Assembly: GCA_025358085.1 (NCBI GenBank)
Contig: JANYKT010000105.1
Location: forward strand, 1-45,055
Length of the DNA: 45,055 nt
Reading direction: 5' to 3'
Source: Deltaproteobacteria bacterium
GTDB lineage: Bacteria; Myxococcota; Myxococcia; Myxococcales; 40CM-4-68-19
Positions 8,889 through 17,367 of the stretch are shown piece by piece. The notes under the pieces are model-generated. The model had not been told where the DNA came from. It searched no databases and was given only the letters and a program-made list of their open reading frames with translations. Each line of letters opens with the position of its first letter. The stretch's first letter is position 1. A program made the translations under genes and the position numbers.

Positions 8889-10532
8889 CTACTCGTCGAG
8901 CATTTCCTTGAGAGTGGTTCGCTCGCCGGCCACGATGTGCACCGTTCGATTGATGTCCTTGCCCAGGTCTGGATTGATCAGCCGGACCTGGTGGTCGCCC
9001 GCCGCCAGCTGCACCGGGTCGGCCAGCGGCGTCACGCCGACTTCATTGCCGTCGATCGCAACCTTCGCCCACGGCCGGATGAGCAGCAGTAGCTCACCCT
9101 TCGCGATCACGGCCGGAGGGGCCGGCGGGGGCGGTTTCGGCGCTTCCCGGATCACCACCACTGGCGGCGGCGTGGGCTCCACAACCGCGACCATGCGGTG
9201 TGCGGGCCCGGCTTTGATGGGTTCCGATTTGACGGGCTCCTCGACCACCACCTTGATGCGCTCGGGCACCTCCGGCTGCAATTTCGGCGGCGCCTCCGGC
9301 TTCGGCTGCTCTCCGAGGCTCGCGCGCTCAACCGCGACCGGCACCGCCTGGTCGTCGCCCTGCTCCCTCAAAAAGAGCATCGCCCCGCCGCCACCCAGCA
9401 CGGCGATGAAGGCGAAGGCCGCGATGCCGTAGAGGAGCGCCCGGCTCCTGTGAGGAAGCACAACAGGCCCGTCCAGCAGCAGGGTGCCGGCCTCGCGCTC
9501 GGGCTGCGGCCGCCCCTGCGCGATCAGCTGCGGCGCGGCTCCGGTGCCGGCGAACGACTCTTCTTCAACCGCGCCGAGCGTCCTGTCGGTGACTTCCGTA
9601 GGCGGGGTGACCGTGACTTCCGGCGTATAGGCCTTGATGAAGTCGGCCACCCGCGCGGGCGTGATGGTTTGTCCCAGGTTGAGCAGCAGTTGCTCGAGGT
9701 CGTTCTGGAACTCGTGGCAGCTCTGGTAGCGCTGCTCCCGGTCTTTCGCGAGCGCGCGCTCGACGATGGCCAGCAGCTCCTCGGGCAGGTCGGGCCGCAC
9801 TTCAGCCAGGGGCGGCGCCTCTTCGGTCATGATCTTGCCGATCAGCGCGACCTCGGAGTCGGCATCCCACGGCCGCTTGCCGGCGAGCATCTCGTAGAGC
9901 ACCACGCCGAGGGCGAAGACGTCGGTGCGCCGGTCCAGCGTTGAACCGCGGAGTTGCTCCGGCGGCATGTACGCGACCTTGCCCTTGAGCGTGCCGGTGC
10001 GGGTGGCGCCCGAGCTGTTGGCCGCCTTGGCGATGCCGAAATCCACCACTTTCGCGGCGCCGTTGCGGTGCACCAGGATGTTGTCCGGTGAGATGTCGCG
10101 GTGGACGAGACCGAGCGGTCGGCCCTGCTCGTCGGTGAGGTCATGCGCGTACTGCAGGCCGGCCGCGGCCATCGAGATGATCTTGACCACCTCGGGGACC
10201 GGCAGGAGTTCGTTCAGCTCGGCAGCGCGCTTGCCCACGGCACGCAGGTTCGGGCCGTCGATGAACTCCATGGCGATGAAGTAGTTCCCGTTGGTCTCGC
10301 CGAGGTCGAAAATGGAGACGATGTTGGGATGGTCAAGCCGGGCCGCCAGCCGCGCCTCATTGAGGAACATTTCGACGAACTGCTTGTCGCGAGCGAGGTG
10401 CGGCAGGATGCGTTTGAGACAGACCAGCTTTTCGAAGCCCGCGGCGCCCGCCTGCTTGGCGAGATACACCTCGGCCATGCCGCCTGCGGCGATGAGCTTC
10501 ACGAGCTTGTACTTGCCGAGCGGCGTCGTCAT
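8889..10532 (-). CDS. Membrane Ser/Thr protein kinase with PEGA-like C-terminus
   Basis: A 547-aa Hanks-type kinase without zinc ribbon. The kinase domain covers about 6-290: AAGGMAEVY glycine loop, lysine 40 (VCLKRI), HRDISPDN catalytic loop (H144), DFG at 164-166 and a YMPPEQ activation segment. A single membrane helix lies at about 365-388; then comes a Pro/Glu/Lys-rich stalk and a small PEGA-like beta domain (about 478-547, VAIDGNEVGVTPL) that ends the protein. The HRDISPDN form is common in myxobacterial kinases. The ATG start directly precedes the kinase domain. Read leftward, a TATTAT -10-like box at 10595-10590 lies about 60 bases upstream. The signal it senses is unknown. Confidence 0.94.
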   Translation of the reverse strand: MTTPLGKYKLVKLIAAGGMAEVYLAKQAGAAGFEKLVCLKRILPHLARDKQFVEMFLNEARLAARLDHPNIVSIFDLGETNGNYFIAMEFIDGPNLRAVGKRAAELNELLPVPEVVKIISMAAAGLQYAHDLTDEQGRPLGLVHRDISPDNILVHRNGAAKVVDFGIAKAANSSGATRTGTLKGKVAYMPPEQLRGSTLDRRTDVFALGVVLYEMLAGKRPWDADSEVALIGKIMTEEAPPLAEVRPDLPEELLAIVERALAKDREQRYQSCHEFQNDLEQLLLNLGQTITPARVADFIKAYTPEVTVTPPTEVTDRTLGAVEEESFAGTGAAPQLIAQGRPQPEREAGTLLLDGPVVLPHRSRALLYGIAAFAFIAVLGGGGAMLFLREQGDDQAVPVAVERASLGEQPKPEAPPKLQPEVPERIKVVVEEPVKSEPIKAGPAHRMVAVVEPTPPPVVVIREAPKPPPPAPPAVIAKGELLLLIRPWAKVAIDGNEVGVTPLADPVQLAAGDHQVRLINPDLGKDINRTVHIVAGERTTLKEMLDE

Positions 10533-10800
10533 CGATGGGAGCTCTAGGCGAGGCCAAACGGCGCCTCATGGCGGGGTAATTGACCGGCGATAATAGCGCA
10601 GAGTTACTCCTCAAACAAAGAAACCAGGGCAAACAAGGTCAGCCAGCGAGTGCTCATGGGAGCGCTCTGCCGAACCGTCTTGACGCCGATGGCGACGCGA
10701 CCCGTCCGGCTAGCTGGCGTGGGTCAGGAGCCCATGACCGCGACGCGCTCACCCGGCTTCGGGTCTGCGTTGCGCAGGCCGCTCATGAGCGTGCGCCGCA
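10533..10800. other. Intergenic region upstream of the third kinase
   Basis: This stretch of 268 bases holds no coding frame I can support and no tRNA. The part nearest the kinase has an AT-richer patch with a leftward TATTAT (10595-10590) that could be its promoter -10 box. The far part lies downstream of the leftward gene at 10801-11607; I see only weak, imperfect inverted repeats (GGTCA/TGACC around 10723-10737) and no T-run that would make a terminator. Confidence 0.3.
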
Positions 10801-11607
10801 CTACTTGCGCGGCGGCAGAGGAGCCAGCGGCGCGTGCGCAGCTGCTGCGGGCGATGCTGGTGCGGGCGATACAGAAGCGGGTGAACCTGGTGCTGGTGCA
10901 GGTGCGGCTGGCGCGGGACTCACGGGGGGAGTCGTCGAGAGCCGGGACGGGGCCGGCACAGGCTTTCCGTCCGCGGCGGCGGCAAGCTGATCGACCACGA
11001 AACTCAACTCAGCAACGAGCTGCGCGGCCTCGAGAGCATGGTCGCTTGCGGCGTCGCGAACCAGCTCGAGCTTGCGTCGCGCGGACAGGACGAGCCTGGC
11101 CGCCTGCGCGAGCTCGCCGCGCGCCTGGCTATACGCGAGCTCGCCACGCAGCCCCGCGAGCTGGGCTTGCTGCTGCCCCGTGAGCCCGGACAAGAGCGCT
11201 GCGCGGTCGGCCAACGCCTGCGCCGCGGGAACGTCATTCTTCTTCGTCGCCTCACGCGCCCAGGGCAGGAGCTGCTCGAACAGCCCGCGGTCGAGCGCAG
11301 ACTGATCGTCATACTCGAACTCGGTGACCTTCGATCCCGGAGGCAGCTGCAGCGGCCCGTACGCCTTGCCGTACGTCGCGTCCTCGGCCGCGATGCGCGC
11401 GGTGCCGATGGGGAAGAAGCGTCCGTGCTCGACAACGAGCCAGCCGTTGTCCGCCGAAAGCCGGAAGTGGCGCTCGTTGCGCTCGGACGCCAGCCACCAG
11501 ACCACGCCCAGCAGGCAGAAAATCAGCAGCCACAGCACCAGCCGCTGGAAGCCTCCGCCGCTGGCTCGGACGGGCCGCGCGGGTGGGGCGGCGGTCTCAG
11601 GGCTCAC
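10801..11607 (-). CDS. Single-pass membrane protein of unknown function
   Basis: I do not recognise this 268-aa protein. It has a short basic N-terminus, one membrane helix (about 24-43, LVLWLLIFCLLGVVWWLAS) followed by SERNERHFRL, a globular part (about 48-105, containing GWLVVEHGRFFP), an alpha-helical alanine/leucine-rich part (about 115-225, coiled-coil or TPR-like) and a Pro/Ala-rich tail. The likely topology is a cytoplasmic N-terminus with the rest in the periplasm. GTG 11607 overlaps the hpt stop by 11 bases, so it is translated with the salvage genes, but nothing in the protein suggests a role in nucleotide metabolism. Confidence 0.75.
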   Translation of the reverse strand: MSPETAAPPARPVRASGGGFQRLVLWLLIFCLLGVVWWLASERNERHFRLSADNGWLVVEHGRFFPIGTARIAAEDATYGKAYGPLQLPPGSKVTEFEYDDQSALDRGLFEQLLPWAREATKKNDVPAAQALADRAALLSGLTGQQQAQLAGLRGELAYSQARGELAQAARLVLSARRKLELVRDAASDHALEAAQLVAELSFVVDQLAAAADGKPVPAPSRLSTTPPVSPAPAAPAPAPGSPASVSPAPASPAAAAHAPLAPLPPRK

Positions 11608-12154
11608 GCATCACGCCGATGAACGGAAGGTTGCGGTACTTCTCGGCCGCGTCCAGTCCGTAGCCGACCACGAACTTGTCCTCGATGGGAAAGCCCAGGT
11701 AGTCGATGGGGATCTTCGTTCGCGCGCGCGCCGGCTTGTGCAGCAGCCCGCAGATGCGGATGGACGCCGGATGCCGCGTTGCCAGGTTGTCGAGCAGGTA
11801 GCGCATGGTCAGGCCGGTGTCGATGATGTCCTCGACCACCAGTACATGCTTGCCTTCAATGGGCCGCGACAGGTCGCTCGTGATCTTGACCACCCCCGAG
11901 CTTTCGGTAGCCTCGCCGTAACTCGACAGCGCGACGAAATCGATGGTGAGCGGCAAGTCGATGGCCCGCGCCAGATCGCTGACGAAGACGAACGCGCCCT
12001 TGAGCACGCCGACCAGCACCAGCTCCTTGCCGGCGAAGTCGTGGGCGATCTGCGCGCCAAGCTCAGCCACGCGCGCGGCGATCTGCTCTTTCGAGATGAG
12101 CACGTCCATGTCCTGCCCCAGCTTCACTGTGTGCCTCCGAAACGTTCCAGCCAT
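11597..12154 (-). CDS. hpt: Hypoxanthine phosphoribosyltransferase
   Basis: Hpt makes IMP (and often GMP) from hypoxanthine or guanine and PRPP. The protein has the PRPP-binding signature VLVVEDIIDTGLT (acidic pair at 108-109), the LVGVLKGAFVF loop near residue 48 and the FALSSYG-like segment (VALSSYG) expected of HPRT. ATG 12154 adds about 15 residues before the usual MDVLISKEQ start; an ATG at 12109 would give the normal length, and neither has a strong ribosome site. It follows the upp gene after 28 bases and is part of a tdk-upp-hpt salvage set, with an unknown membrane protein overlapping its end. Confidence 0.94.
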   Translation of the reverse strand: MAGTFRRHTVKLGQDMDVLISKEQIAARVAELGAQIAHDFAGKELVLVGVLKGAFVFVSDLARAIDLPLTIDFVALSSYGEATESSGVVKITSDLSRPIEGKHVLVVEDIIDTGLTMRYLLDNLATRHPASIRICGLLHKPARARTKIPIDYLGFPIEDKFVVGYGLDAAEKYRNLPFIGVMREP

Positions 12155-12182
12155 TGCCGGCCGCGGGCTGCAGCCGCCGCGG

Positions 12183-12998
12183 CTACACGTACGCGTTGTT
12201 CATGATCTCGCCGAACCCGCCGCCGCCCGGCACGATGTACTGGCGGTCGTCGAGCCCGCGCTCTCTATCCCAATGCGTGCCGGGCACGGTGTCGAAAACG
12301 TCCGCCGGAGAGAGCCCGCGGTCGAGCCGCAGCGCATAGATGACGGTGCCCGGGTGCGCCGTGGAGACGCGCTTGAGGTACTCGGGCGTGACTATCAGGT
12401 GCACCGCGATGACCTTGCGCGGCGTGCCCATCACCCCGTTCTGGTAGGTGTCGAGCGCCTTGACGATGCTGCCGCCGGTCGCTCCCATCGGGTCGGGAAA
12501 GAGCAGCAGCGCGTCGTCGACATCGCCGCCGATCTTGCTGCCACTGATGGCCGAGCCGATCACCCGCTCGGCCGCGTCCAGCACGCGCGCCATCACGAAG
12601 TGGTCCTGCCGCACCAGCCGCGGATCGAGGATGGTGTTGAGGAAATCGTAGGTGATCTGCGAGGGCAGCGTTCCGGCGCGGGCGATGTTGACGGTGACCG
12701 CGCGTACCTCTGGATCAATGGTCTCGCCGTGCGCGACCGCGTGCGGGGTCGAGTCGATCATTCGCGTCGGCGTGGCCGAGGCGCGCCGCGGGAACTCGGC
12801 GTTGACCACCGTGCGCAGGAGCTGCCAGTAGAGCGCGACCACCAGCTGGTTGATTTGCGGCTGGTAGGTCCCCTTGGCGCAAAGCCGCGCCAGCTGGGTG
12901 AGCGCCAGCGGCTCGGCAAGGATATGGACCTCTGGCCCGTAGCGGTGCTGCAGCTCGGGGGTCCGGTAGTGCAGCTGGTCGTAGGCGTGGTCGTGCAA
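12183..12998 (-). CDS. upp: Long-form uracil phosphoribosyltransferase
   Basis: Upp makes UMP from uracil and PRPP. The PRPP loop FPDPMGATGGS (about 167-177), the ARAGTLPSQI region and a C-terminal GLDDRQYIVPGGGGFG resembling the uracil-binding end of UPRTs support this. At 271 aa it is longer than the usual ~208 aa, with extra sequence at the N-terminus and around residues 60-100. The GGGGFGE ending differs from the common LGDAGDR. The start is a TTG at 12998 directly after the tdk stop (TGATTG); no ATG or GTG gives a sensible N-terminus. It is probably co-translated with tdk. Specificity for uracil is inferred from the C-terminal motif. Confidence 0.88.
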   Translation of the reverse strand: MHDHAYDQLHYRTPELQHRYGPEVHILAEPLALTQLARLCAKGTYQPQINQLVVALYWQLLRTVVNAEFPRRASATPTRMIDSTPHAVAHGETIDPEVRAVTVNIARAGTLPSQITYDFLNTILDPRLVRQDHFVMARVLDAAERVIGSAISGSKIGGDVDDALLLFPDPMGATGGSIVKALDTYQNGVMGTPRKVIAVHLIVTPEYLKRVSTAHPGTVIYALRLDRGLSPADVFDTVPGTHWDRERGLDDRQYIVPGGGGFGEIMNNAYV

Positions 12999-13589
12999 TC
13001 AGGCTTTCACGAAGGAGAAAAGTTCTTGCTCGGGCGGCGTGGTCGGCTCCCTGGGCTCGGGGGAAAAACATTTCCGGCAGCGCGGCTCGTAGGCGTCGAG
13101 CGCGCCGACCAGCACGCGGCCCTGGGTGGCGATGGTTCGCTGCGAGCGGCCCGCCGGCTGGCCGCAGACCACGCAGATGGCGAGCTCCTTGGTGATGTAC
13201 TCAGCTTCGGCGAGGAGCGCCGGCATGGGGTCGAAGGCCTCTCCGCGGTAGTCCTGATCGAGTCCCGCCACCACCACGCGCAGCCCGCGGTTGGCGAGGT
13301 CCCGGCACACCTGCACCGCGCCGATGCCGAGAAATTGCACCTCGTCGATGCCGACGACTTCGACATCCTGGAGCAGGCGCTGCGGGATCTCGGCCGCGCT
13401 ATCGACGACGGTCGAGTGCATGCGCTGCTGCGAGTGGCTGACGACCGCGTTGTCGTCGTACCGCGTGTCGATGCGCGGCTTGAAGACCTGCACCTTGCGC
13501 CTCGCGATCACGGCGCGCCTGAGGCGGCGGATGAGCTCTTCGGTCTTGCCGGAAAACATGGGTCCGCAGATGACCTCGATGGTTCCCAT
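12999..13589 (-). CDS. tdk: Thymidine kinase (type II)
   Basis: Tdk phosphorylates thymidine to dTMP. The 196-aa protein shows the P-loop GPMFSGKT (8-15), the DEVQF motif with catalytic Glu83, and the structural zinc site made of two cysteine pairs (CVVC at 139-142 and CRKC at 171-174). The lasso/substrate loop RRTIA-type region is present as GRSQRTIAT. Its ATG shares a base with the stop of the PKD lipoprotein gene upstream (TAATG), and its stop abuts the TTG start of upp, so tdk sits in the middle of a tightly coupled leftward operon. Confidence 0.96.
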   Translation of the reverse strand: MGTIEVICGPMFSGKTEELIRRLRRAVIARRKVQVFKPRIDTRYDDNAVVSHSQQRMHSTVVDSAAEIPQRLLQDVEVVGIDEVQFLGIGAVQVCRDLANRGLRVVVAGLDQDYRGEAFDPMPALLAEAEYITKELAICVVCGQPAGRSQRTIATQGRVLVGALDAYEPRCRKCFSPEPREPTTPPEQELFSFVKA

Positions 13590-15490
13590 TACTTGAACCG
13601 GAGCCGCAGTTCGCCAAGGGCGCCCTCGTCGCCAGCGCGCAGTTCCAGCTGGGCGTCGCGCAGGCCCGCGGCGCGGTCAGCGAGGAGGCGCGCGCCGACC
13701 GATGCCATGCCGCCCTCTTTCTCCGCGGCGCTCTGCAGCGAGTACACCAGCCCCGCGATGTCGACCCAGAGATCCTGCGCCGACGCTTTGTCGAAGCCGG
13801 GCGCCCCGGACTTCTGCAAGGTCGCGCCCAGCGTGGCTGCCGCAGCGCCCGGCAGCAGCACGAGGCCCAGCGGTCCCAGCTGCGCAGCGGTCGGCGGCGG
13901 GGGTTTCTTCCGGCTGCTCTTCACGACCGGGGCGGGCGGTGCATCTTCCGACGGCTGCGCGGCCGGGCCGCCGAACGAGAGGTAGAAGAAGCCGTCCTTG
14001 ACCGCTGCCTGCGCGGCGTCGCCCAGCCGGTAGAAGACCCCGGACGGCACCGCCACGCGATCGCTCGCGGCGCGGGTGCGGGTCGCGCGATCGAGCGCGG
14101 CCTGCATCACCGCGGCCTTGCCTGCGTCCAGCTCTGCGGCAACCAGGAAACTGGAGCGATCGAAGCTGCCCACCTGCTCGCCCATCACCGCCTCGATCAG
14201 CGAGCCGGCGTCGAGGTAGACCCCGATACCGACGTTGCCGGTGAAGGCGGGCAGCAGGTCCTTCTCGACGTCGAGGCCCATCATTTCCTGGACGCGGTCG
14301 CGCAGGCGCGAGGCGTCGGCGCCCGAGGCACGCACCAGCTCTTGCCACAGCGCAGGAGGAGAGGCGGAGAGCTTCAAGTACGCGGCCGCCCCCGCGGGCA
14401 GCCGCGCCGCGAGATCGGGCGGGGGCCGCGACGGCGCGAGGTCTTTCGCCAGCTGCTGCGGGGTCACGTTCTTGAGCTGCCCGAAGAAGCGCACGCGGAA
14501 TTCGCCGTCGTTGTCGAAGATGGAAAAGGCGGACGAGCCGAGCTCGCTGCCGAGCCGTGAGCTGCCTTCCGCAAGCCCTGCGGGCGGTGAACCGCGCGAG
14601 AAGAACGAAGCGTCGCCGTCGCCGACATGCTTCATGGCCGCGAGCCAGGCCGGGTCCTGCGCGAGACCCTGGTCGGGCGGCAGTGCCAGCGCGCTCTTGA
14701 GCGCGAGTGCAGGGTCGCTCAGGCCCGCGGTGCGCACGTAGAGGTAGCCGTAGCGCTGCACCACGGCGACCTTCTCGCCCGAGGGCAGCTGGCCGGTGAG
14801 CGCTGGCGCGCCGTCGAGCTGCGTCTCGACGAGCGCGAACGCTCCGCCGGAGAAGCGGCCTGCGACGCGGTCGTGGCTGAGCATGCGCTTGACGGCCCCC
14901 AGCGCCTTGGCGTCGTCGGAGGTGCCGATGACCATCACCAGCGCTTCCGGATCCTGCGGCACGGTGTAGAGGGCGAGGCCTTCGTCGGGGTCGAAGCCGT
15001 TGGCGTCGGCTTGCTTCGGATCCAGTGCGTCGAAGCCCAGGCCCTCGCTCAAGGTCCGCACCACCTCATCATAGAAGGACCCCAGAGCGAGACGTTCGGC
15101 GGTGCGACGGTGCTGCGAGAGCCGCCCCCATGGTCGCGGAACCACCAGCGCGCCTCGCACGTCGGCGGGCACGGCCATGGCGACGGTGCGCGCTTTGACG
15201 GTGGCATGCGCGGTGGCAGTGCGCTTTTGTCCATCCCGGTCGCGGAGGGTCTGCGTGATGGTGAACGCGCCCGCATGCGGGAAGGCGTGGACCACCTCGG
15301 CGCCGGTGGCTTGCGGAGTGCCGTCCCCGAAATCCCAGAGGACCTGGGTGCCGTCGGGGAGAGCGCGTGGCTGGCCGAATGTGGCCGGGACGCCCGACGT
15401 GGTGACGCGATCGTCGATGGCGCCGGGTGCGACGCGTTTGATGCAGGAGGAGGCGAGGCAGAGAGCGGCGCAGAGGAGGAGGCGGCGCAT
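13589..15490 (-). CDS. PKD-domain lipoprotein of unknown function
   Basis: A 633-aa lipoprotein: signal peptide with lipobox ASSC (Cys16), then a PKD domain (about 28-102, with WDFGDGTPQA and the HAFPHAGAFTITQ strand). The large remainder (about 105-633) is a mixed alpha/beta region in which stretches such as SFYDEVVRTL, AFALVETQLDGAP and VAVVQRYGYLYV appear, with a Lys/Pro-rich linker near 525. This layout resembles lipid-cleft-like DUF3352-type proteins, but I would not assign a family. It faces the divergent polyprenyl synthase gene and its stop overlaps tdk, making it the first gene of the salvage operon, which is an odd partner for cytoplasmic enzymes. Confidence 0.82.
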   Translation of the reverse strand: MRRLLLCAALCLASSCIKRVAPGAIDDRVTTSGVPATFGQPRALPDGTQVLWDFGDGTPQATGAEVVHAFPHAGAFTITQTLRDRDGQKRTATAHATVKARTVAMAVPADVRGALVVPRPWGRLSQHRRTAERLALGSFYDEVVRTLSEGLGFDALDPKQADANGFDPDEGLALYTVPQDPEALVMVIGTSDDAKALGAVKRMLSHDRVAGRFSGGAFALVETQLDGAPALTGQLPSGEKVAVVQRYGYLYVRTAGLSDPALALKSALALPPDQGLAQDPAWLAAMKHVGDGDASFFSRGSPPAGLAEGSSRLGSELGSSAFSIFDNDGEFRVRFFGQLKNVTPQQLAKDLAPSRPPPDLAARLPAGAAAYLKLSASPPALWQELVRASGADASRLRDRVQEMMGLDVEKDLLPAFTGNVGIGVYLDAGSLIEAVMGEQVGSFDRSSFLVAAELDAGKAAVMQAALDRATRTRAASDRVAVPSGVFYRLGDAAQAAVKDGFFYLSFGGPAAQPSEDAPPAPVVKSSRKKPPPPTAAQLGPLGLVLLPGAAAATLGATLQKSGAPGFDKASAQDLWVDIAGLVYSLQSAAEKEGGMASVGARLLADRAAGLRDAQLELRAGDEGALGELRLRFK

Positions 15491-15578
15491 AAGGAGCGTC
15501 GTTTACCACAGTTGAAATTGTAGGGCGGGGCGGCTCGCGCGCAGGCTCCAGAGGACTGCGACGGGGGGCCGCAGGTGA

Positions 15579-15607
15579 TTGACAGGCCGCAGCGGCGCCG
15601 TTACTGC
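15579..15607 (+). promoter_or_regulatory. Sigma-70-type promoter of the polyprenyl synthase gene
   Basis: TTGACA at 15579-15584 is a perfect -35 box, followed at 17 bases by TACTGC (15602-15607), a weak -10. Transcription would start near 15614, about 25 bases before the GTG at 15640. The weak -10 and the palindrome overlapping it suggest a controlled promoter. Confidence 0.45.
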
Positions 15608-15626
15608 TTTCAAAGAATTTTGAAAG
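15607..15626. promoter_or_regulatory. Perfect 8+8 palindrome, candidate operator
   Basis: CTTTCAAA and TTTGAAAG form a perfect inverted repeat with a 4-base centre (GAAT). It covers the end of the predicted -10 box and the start point, the classical position for a repressor. The binding protein is unknown; the GbsR/MarR-type regulator encoded two genes along is one candidate. Confidence 0.5.
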
Positions 15627-15639
15627 TTCAGAGGTGAGC

Positions 15640-16704
15640 GTGGCTGCACTTCATTCCGCAGGGCTGATCGAGCTGCTCGACGCCGCGGCCAGTCCGCTTT
15701 CGCGACCTTCGGCGGCGCAGCTCTTGCCCGGCACCTCGGTGGCGGAAGGCATTCCCCGGCTCGAGCGTCTCCTTCTTGCTGCCGCCCTGGAAGCACCCCA
15801 CGATCTGGGGCCGGCCGCCGCCCAGCTGGTCCGCGCGGGCGGCAAGCGCGTGCGGCCTCTCCTCACCCTGCTCGCCGCGCGGGCTGCGGCGCCGGGCCTC
15901 CGGGCACGAGGCCGCGTGGCGTTGGCCCTGGTGTCCGAACTCGTCCACTCGGCCACGCTGCTCCACGACGACGTGATCGACGACGGCCTCACCCGGCGCG
16001 GCCTGCCTGCTCCCCGCGTCGCCTATGGAAACGGCGTCTCGGTGCTTGCGGGCGACTGGCTGCTCACTTCGTCGCTGGACCTGGCGCTGCGCTCGCGCGT
16101 GCCGGGCGCGGTCGAGGCGCTGGTGCGCACGCTGCGCAAGCTTGTCGAGGGCGAGGCTCGACAGCTCGCGCTGCGCGGCTCGGTGGCGTTCAGCGCCGAG
16201 GACGCGTTGCGGATCGCCGAGCTGAAGACTGGCGCTCTCTTCGCCTGGTGCGGCGAGGCTGGAGCGCTCGCGGCGCGCGCGCCAGTAGCCATCCGCGAGG
16301 CGCTGCGCGACTTCGGCCTGCACTGCGGCGTGGCCTTCCAGATCGCTGATGACCTGCTCGACTTCGAGGCAGACTCCGCCACGCTGGGCAAGGCGGTGCT
16401 GGCCGATGTGACCGAGGGAAAGCCATCGCTGCCGCTCGCCATCGCGCTCAAGCGCTTGCCCCCGCTGCGCGCTGACCTTGCGGCGCTGCTCGTCCTCGAC
16501 CTCGCCACACCGGAGCTCGAGGTGCGGTCGCGAACGCGCGCCTTCGCGGTCAAGCTCTCGCGCACCGGCGCGCTGGGAGCCGCGCGGCGCGTGGCCGAGA
16601 TGGAGCGCGACACAGCGCTGCAGGCCCTGGCTCGAATACCGGGGAGCCCGACGAGGGAGCTTTTGGAGCAGGTGACGCAGTCGCTCCTGGCGCGCCAAAG
16701 GTGA
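15640..16704 (+). CDS. Polyprenyl (all-trans) diphosphate synthase
   Basis: A trans-prenyltransferase that adds isopentenyl diphosphate units to an allylic primer, probably to make the side chain of menaquinone or another long-chain prenyl diphosphate. Both aspartate-rich motifs are present, HDDVIDD (about 109-115) and DDLLDFEAD (about 237-245), along with GGKRVRP near 67. I start at GTG 15640 because AGAGGTGA, a near-perfect ribosome site, lies just upstream; an in-frame GTG at 15634 overlaps that site. Length (354 aa) fits the IspB/HepT group. Product chain length cannot be read from the sequence with confidence. A hairpin and a regulator gene follow downstream. Confidence 0.92.
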   Translation: MAALHSAGLIELLDAAASPLSRPSAAQLLPGTSVAEGIPRLERLLLAAALEAPHDLGPAAAQLVRAGGKRVRPLLTLLAARAAAPGLRARGRVALALVSELVHSATLLHDDVIDDGLTRRGLPAPRVAYGNGVSVLAGDWLLTSSLDLALRSRVPGAVEALVRTLRKLVEGEARQLALRGSVAFSAEDALRIAELKTGALFAWCGEAGALAARAPVAIREALRDFGLHCGVAFQIADDLLDFEADSATLGKAVLADVTEGKPSLPLAIALKRLPPLRADLAALLVLDLATPELEVRSRTRAFAVKLSRTGALGAARRVAEMERDTALQALARIPGSPTRELLEQVTQSLLARQR

Positions 16705-16734
16705 AGCGCCGTGGTTCGCGGGCCATGGGAACAA

Positions 16735-16763
16735 AGCCCCTCTGCCGGGAAAGCCCAGGGGCT
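16735..16763. repeat. Stem-loop between prenyl synthase and regulator genes
   Basis: AGCCCCT (16735-16741) pairs with AGGGGCT (16757-16763) over a 15-base loop. There is no T-run after it, so it is not a standard terminator; it may partly end transcription or control the regulator mRNA. Confidence 0.4.
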
Positions 16764-16782
16764 GAGAATCGGAGGATGAACG

Positions 16783-17352
16783 ATGCTGCTTGATCCCGAC
16801 AGACAGGCCCCCGTGGCGACACCCGGGCAAGAGCAAGAGCTTCTGCAGGAGGTCGCCGAGGCCATCGGCGCGCTGATGGAGTTCTGGGGCTTCAAGCGCG
16901 TGATGGGCCGGCTCTGGACGCTGCTTTACCTGCGCGACGAGGCGCTGACCGCCGCCGAGCTTTGTGAGGAGCTCGCCATCTCCACCGGCGCGGCCTCGAT
17001 GACACTGGCCGAGCTCGAGCACTGGGGTGTGGTTCGCCGCTCGCGCAGGCCCGGCGACCGGCGCGAGTATTTTGAGGCGGAGACCGACATCTGGCGCATG
17101 GTCTCGCGCGTCCTCCGCGAGCGCGAGCTGGTGCAGGTGGAGCGCGCGCTGGAGGTCTTCGAGAGAGCGCGAACGCAGCTGCGGCAGAAGGTGCCACCCG
17201 GCGAGCACGCGCGCGTCGAGATGGTCAACGAGCGCATCGGCCGGCTCGCCGACCTGGCGCGGCTGGGTCGCGGACTGATCAGCGCGATCGTGAGCCAGGG
17301 CAAGGTCGACCTTGCGCCGCTGGTCCGCTTCGCGACGGCGCGACGGCGCTGA
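16783..17352 (+). CDS. GbsR/MarR-family transcriptional regulator
   Basis: A 189-aa winged-helix DNA-binding regulator. The central part (about 35-90) has the features of the GbsR branch of MarR proteins: the MEFWGFKRVMGRLWTLLYL helix, LTAAELCEELAISTGAASMTL as helix-turn-helix, and the RRPGDRREYFEAE wing. The C-terminal half is helical and probably dimerises. A GGAGG ribosome site (16771-16775) precedes ATG 16783. It follows the prenyl synthase gene after 78 bases and a hairpin, and may regulate that gene or itself. The effector is unknown; GbsR proteins elsewhere respond to choline, but nothing here shows choline metabolism. Confidence 0.9.
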   Translation: MLLDPDRQAPVATPGQEQELLQEVAEAIGALMEFWGFKRVMGRLWTLLYLRDEALTAAELCEELAISTGAASMTLAELEHWGVVRRSRRPGDRREYFEAETDIWRMVSRVLRERELVQVERALEVFERARTQLRQKVPPGEHARVEMVNERIGRLADLARLGRGLISAIVSQGKVDLAPLVRFATARRR

Positions 17353-17367
17353 TCAAACGAACTCGCT

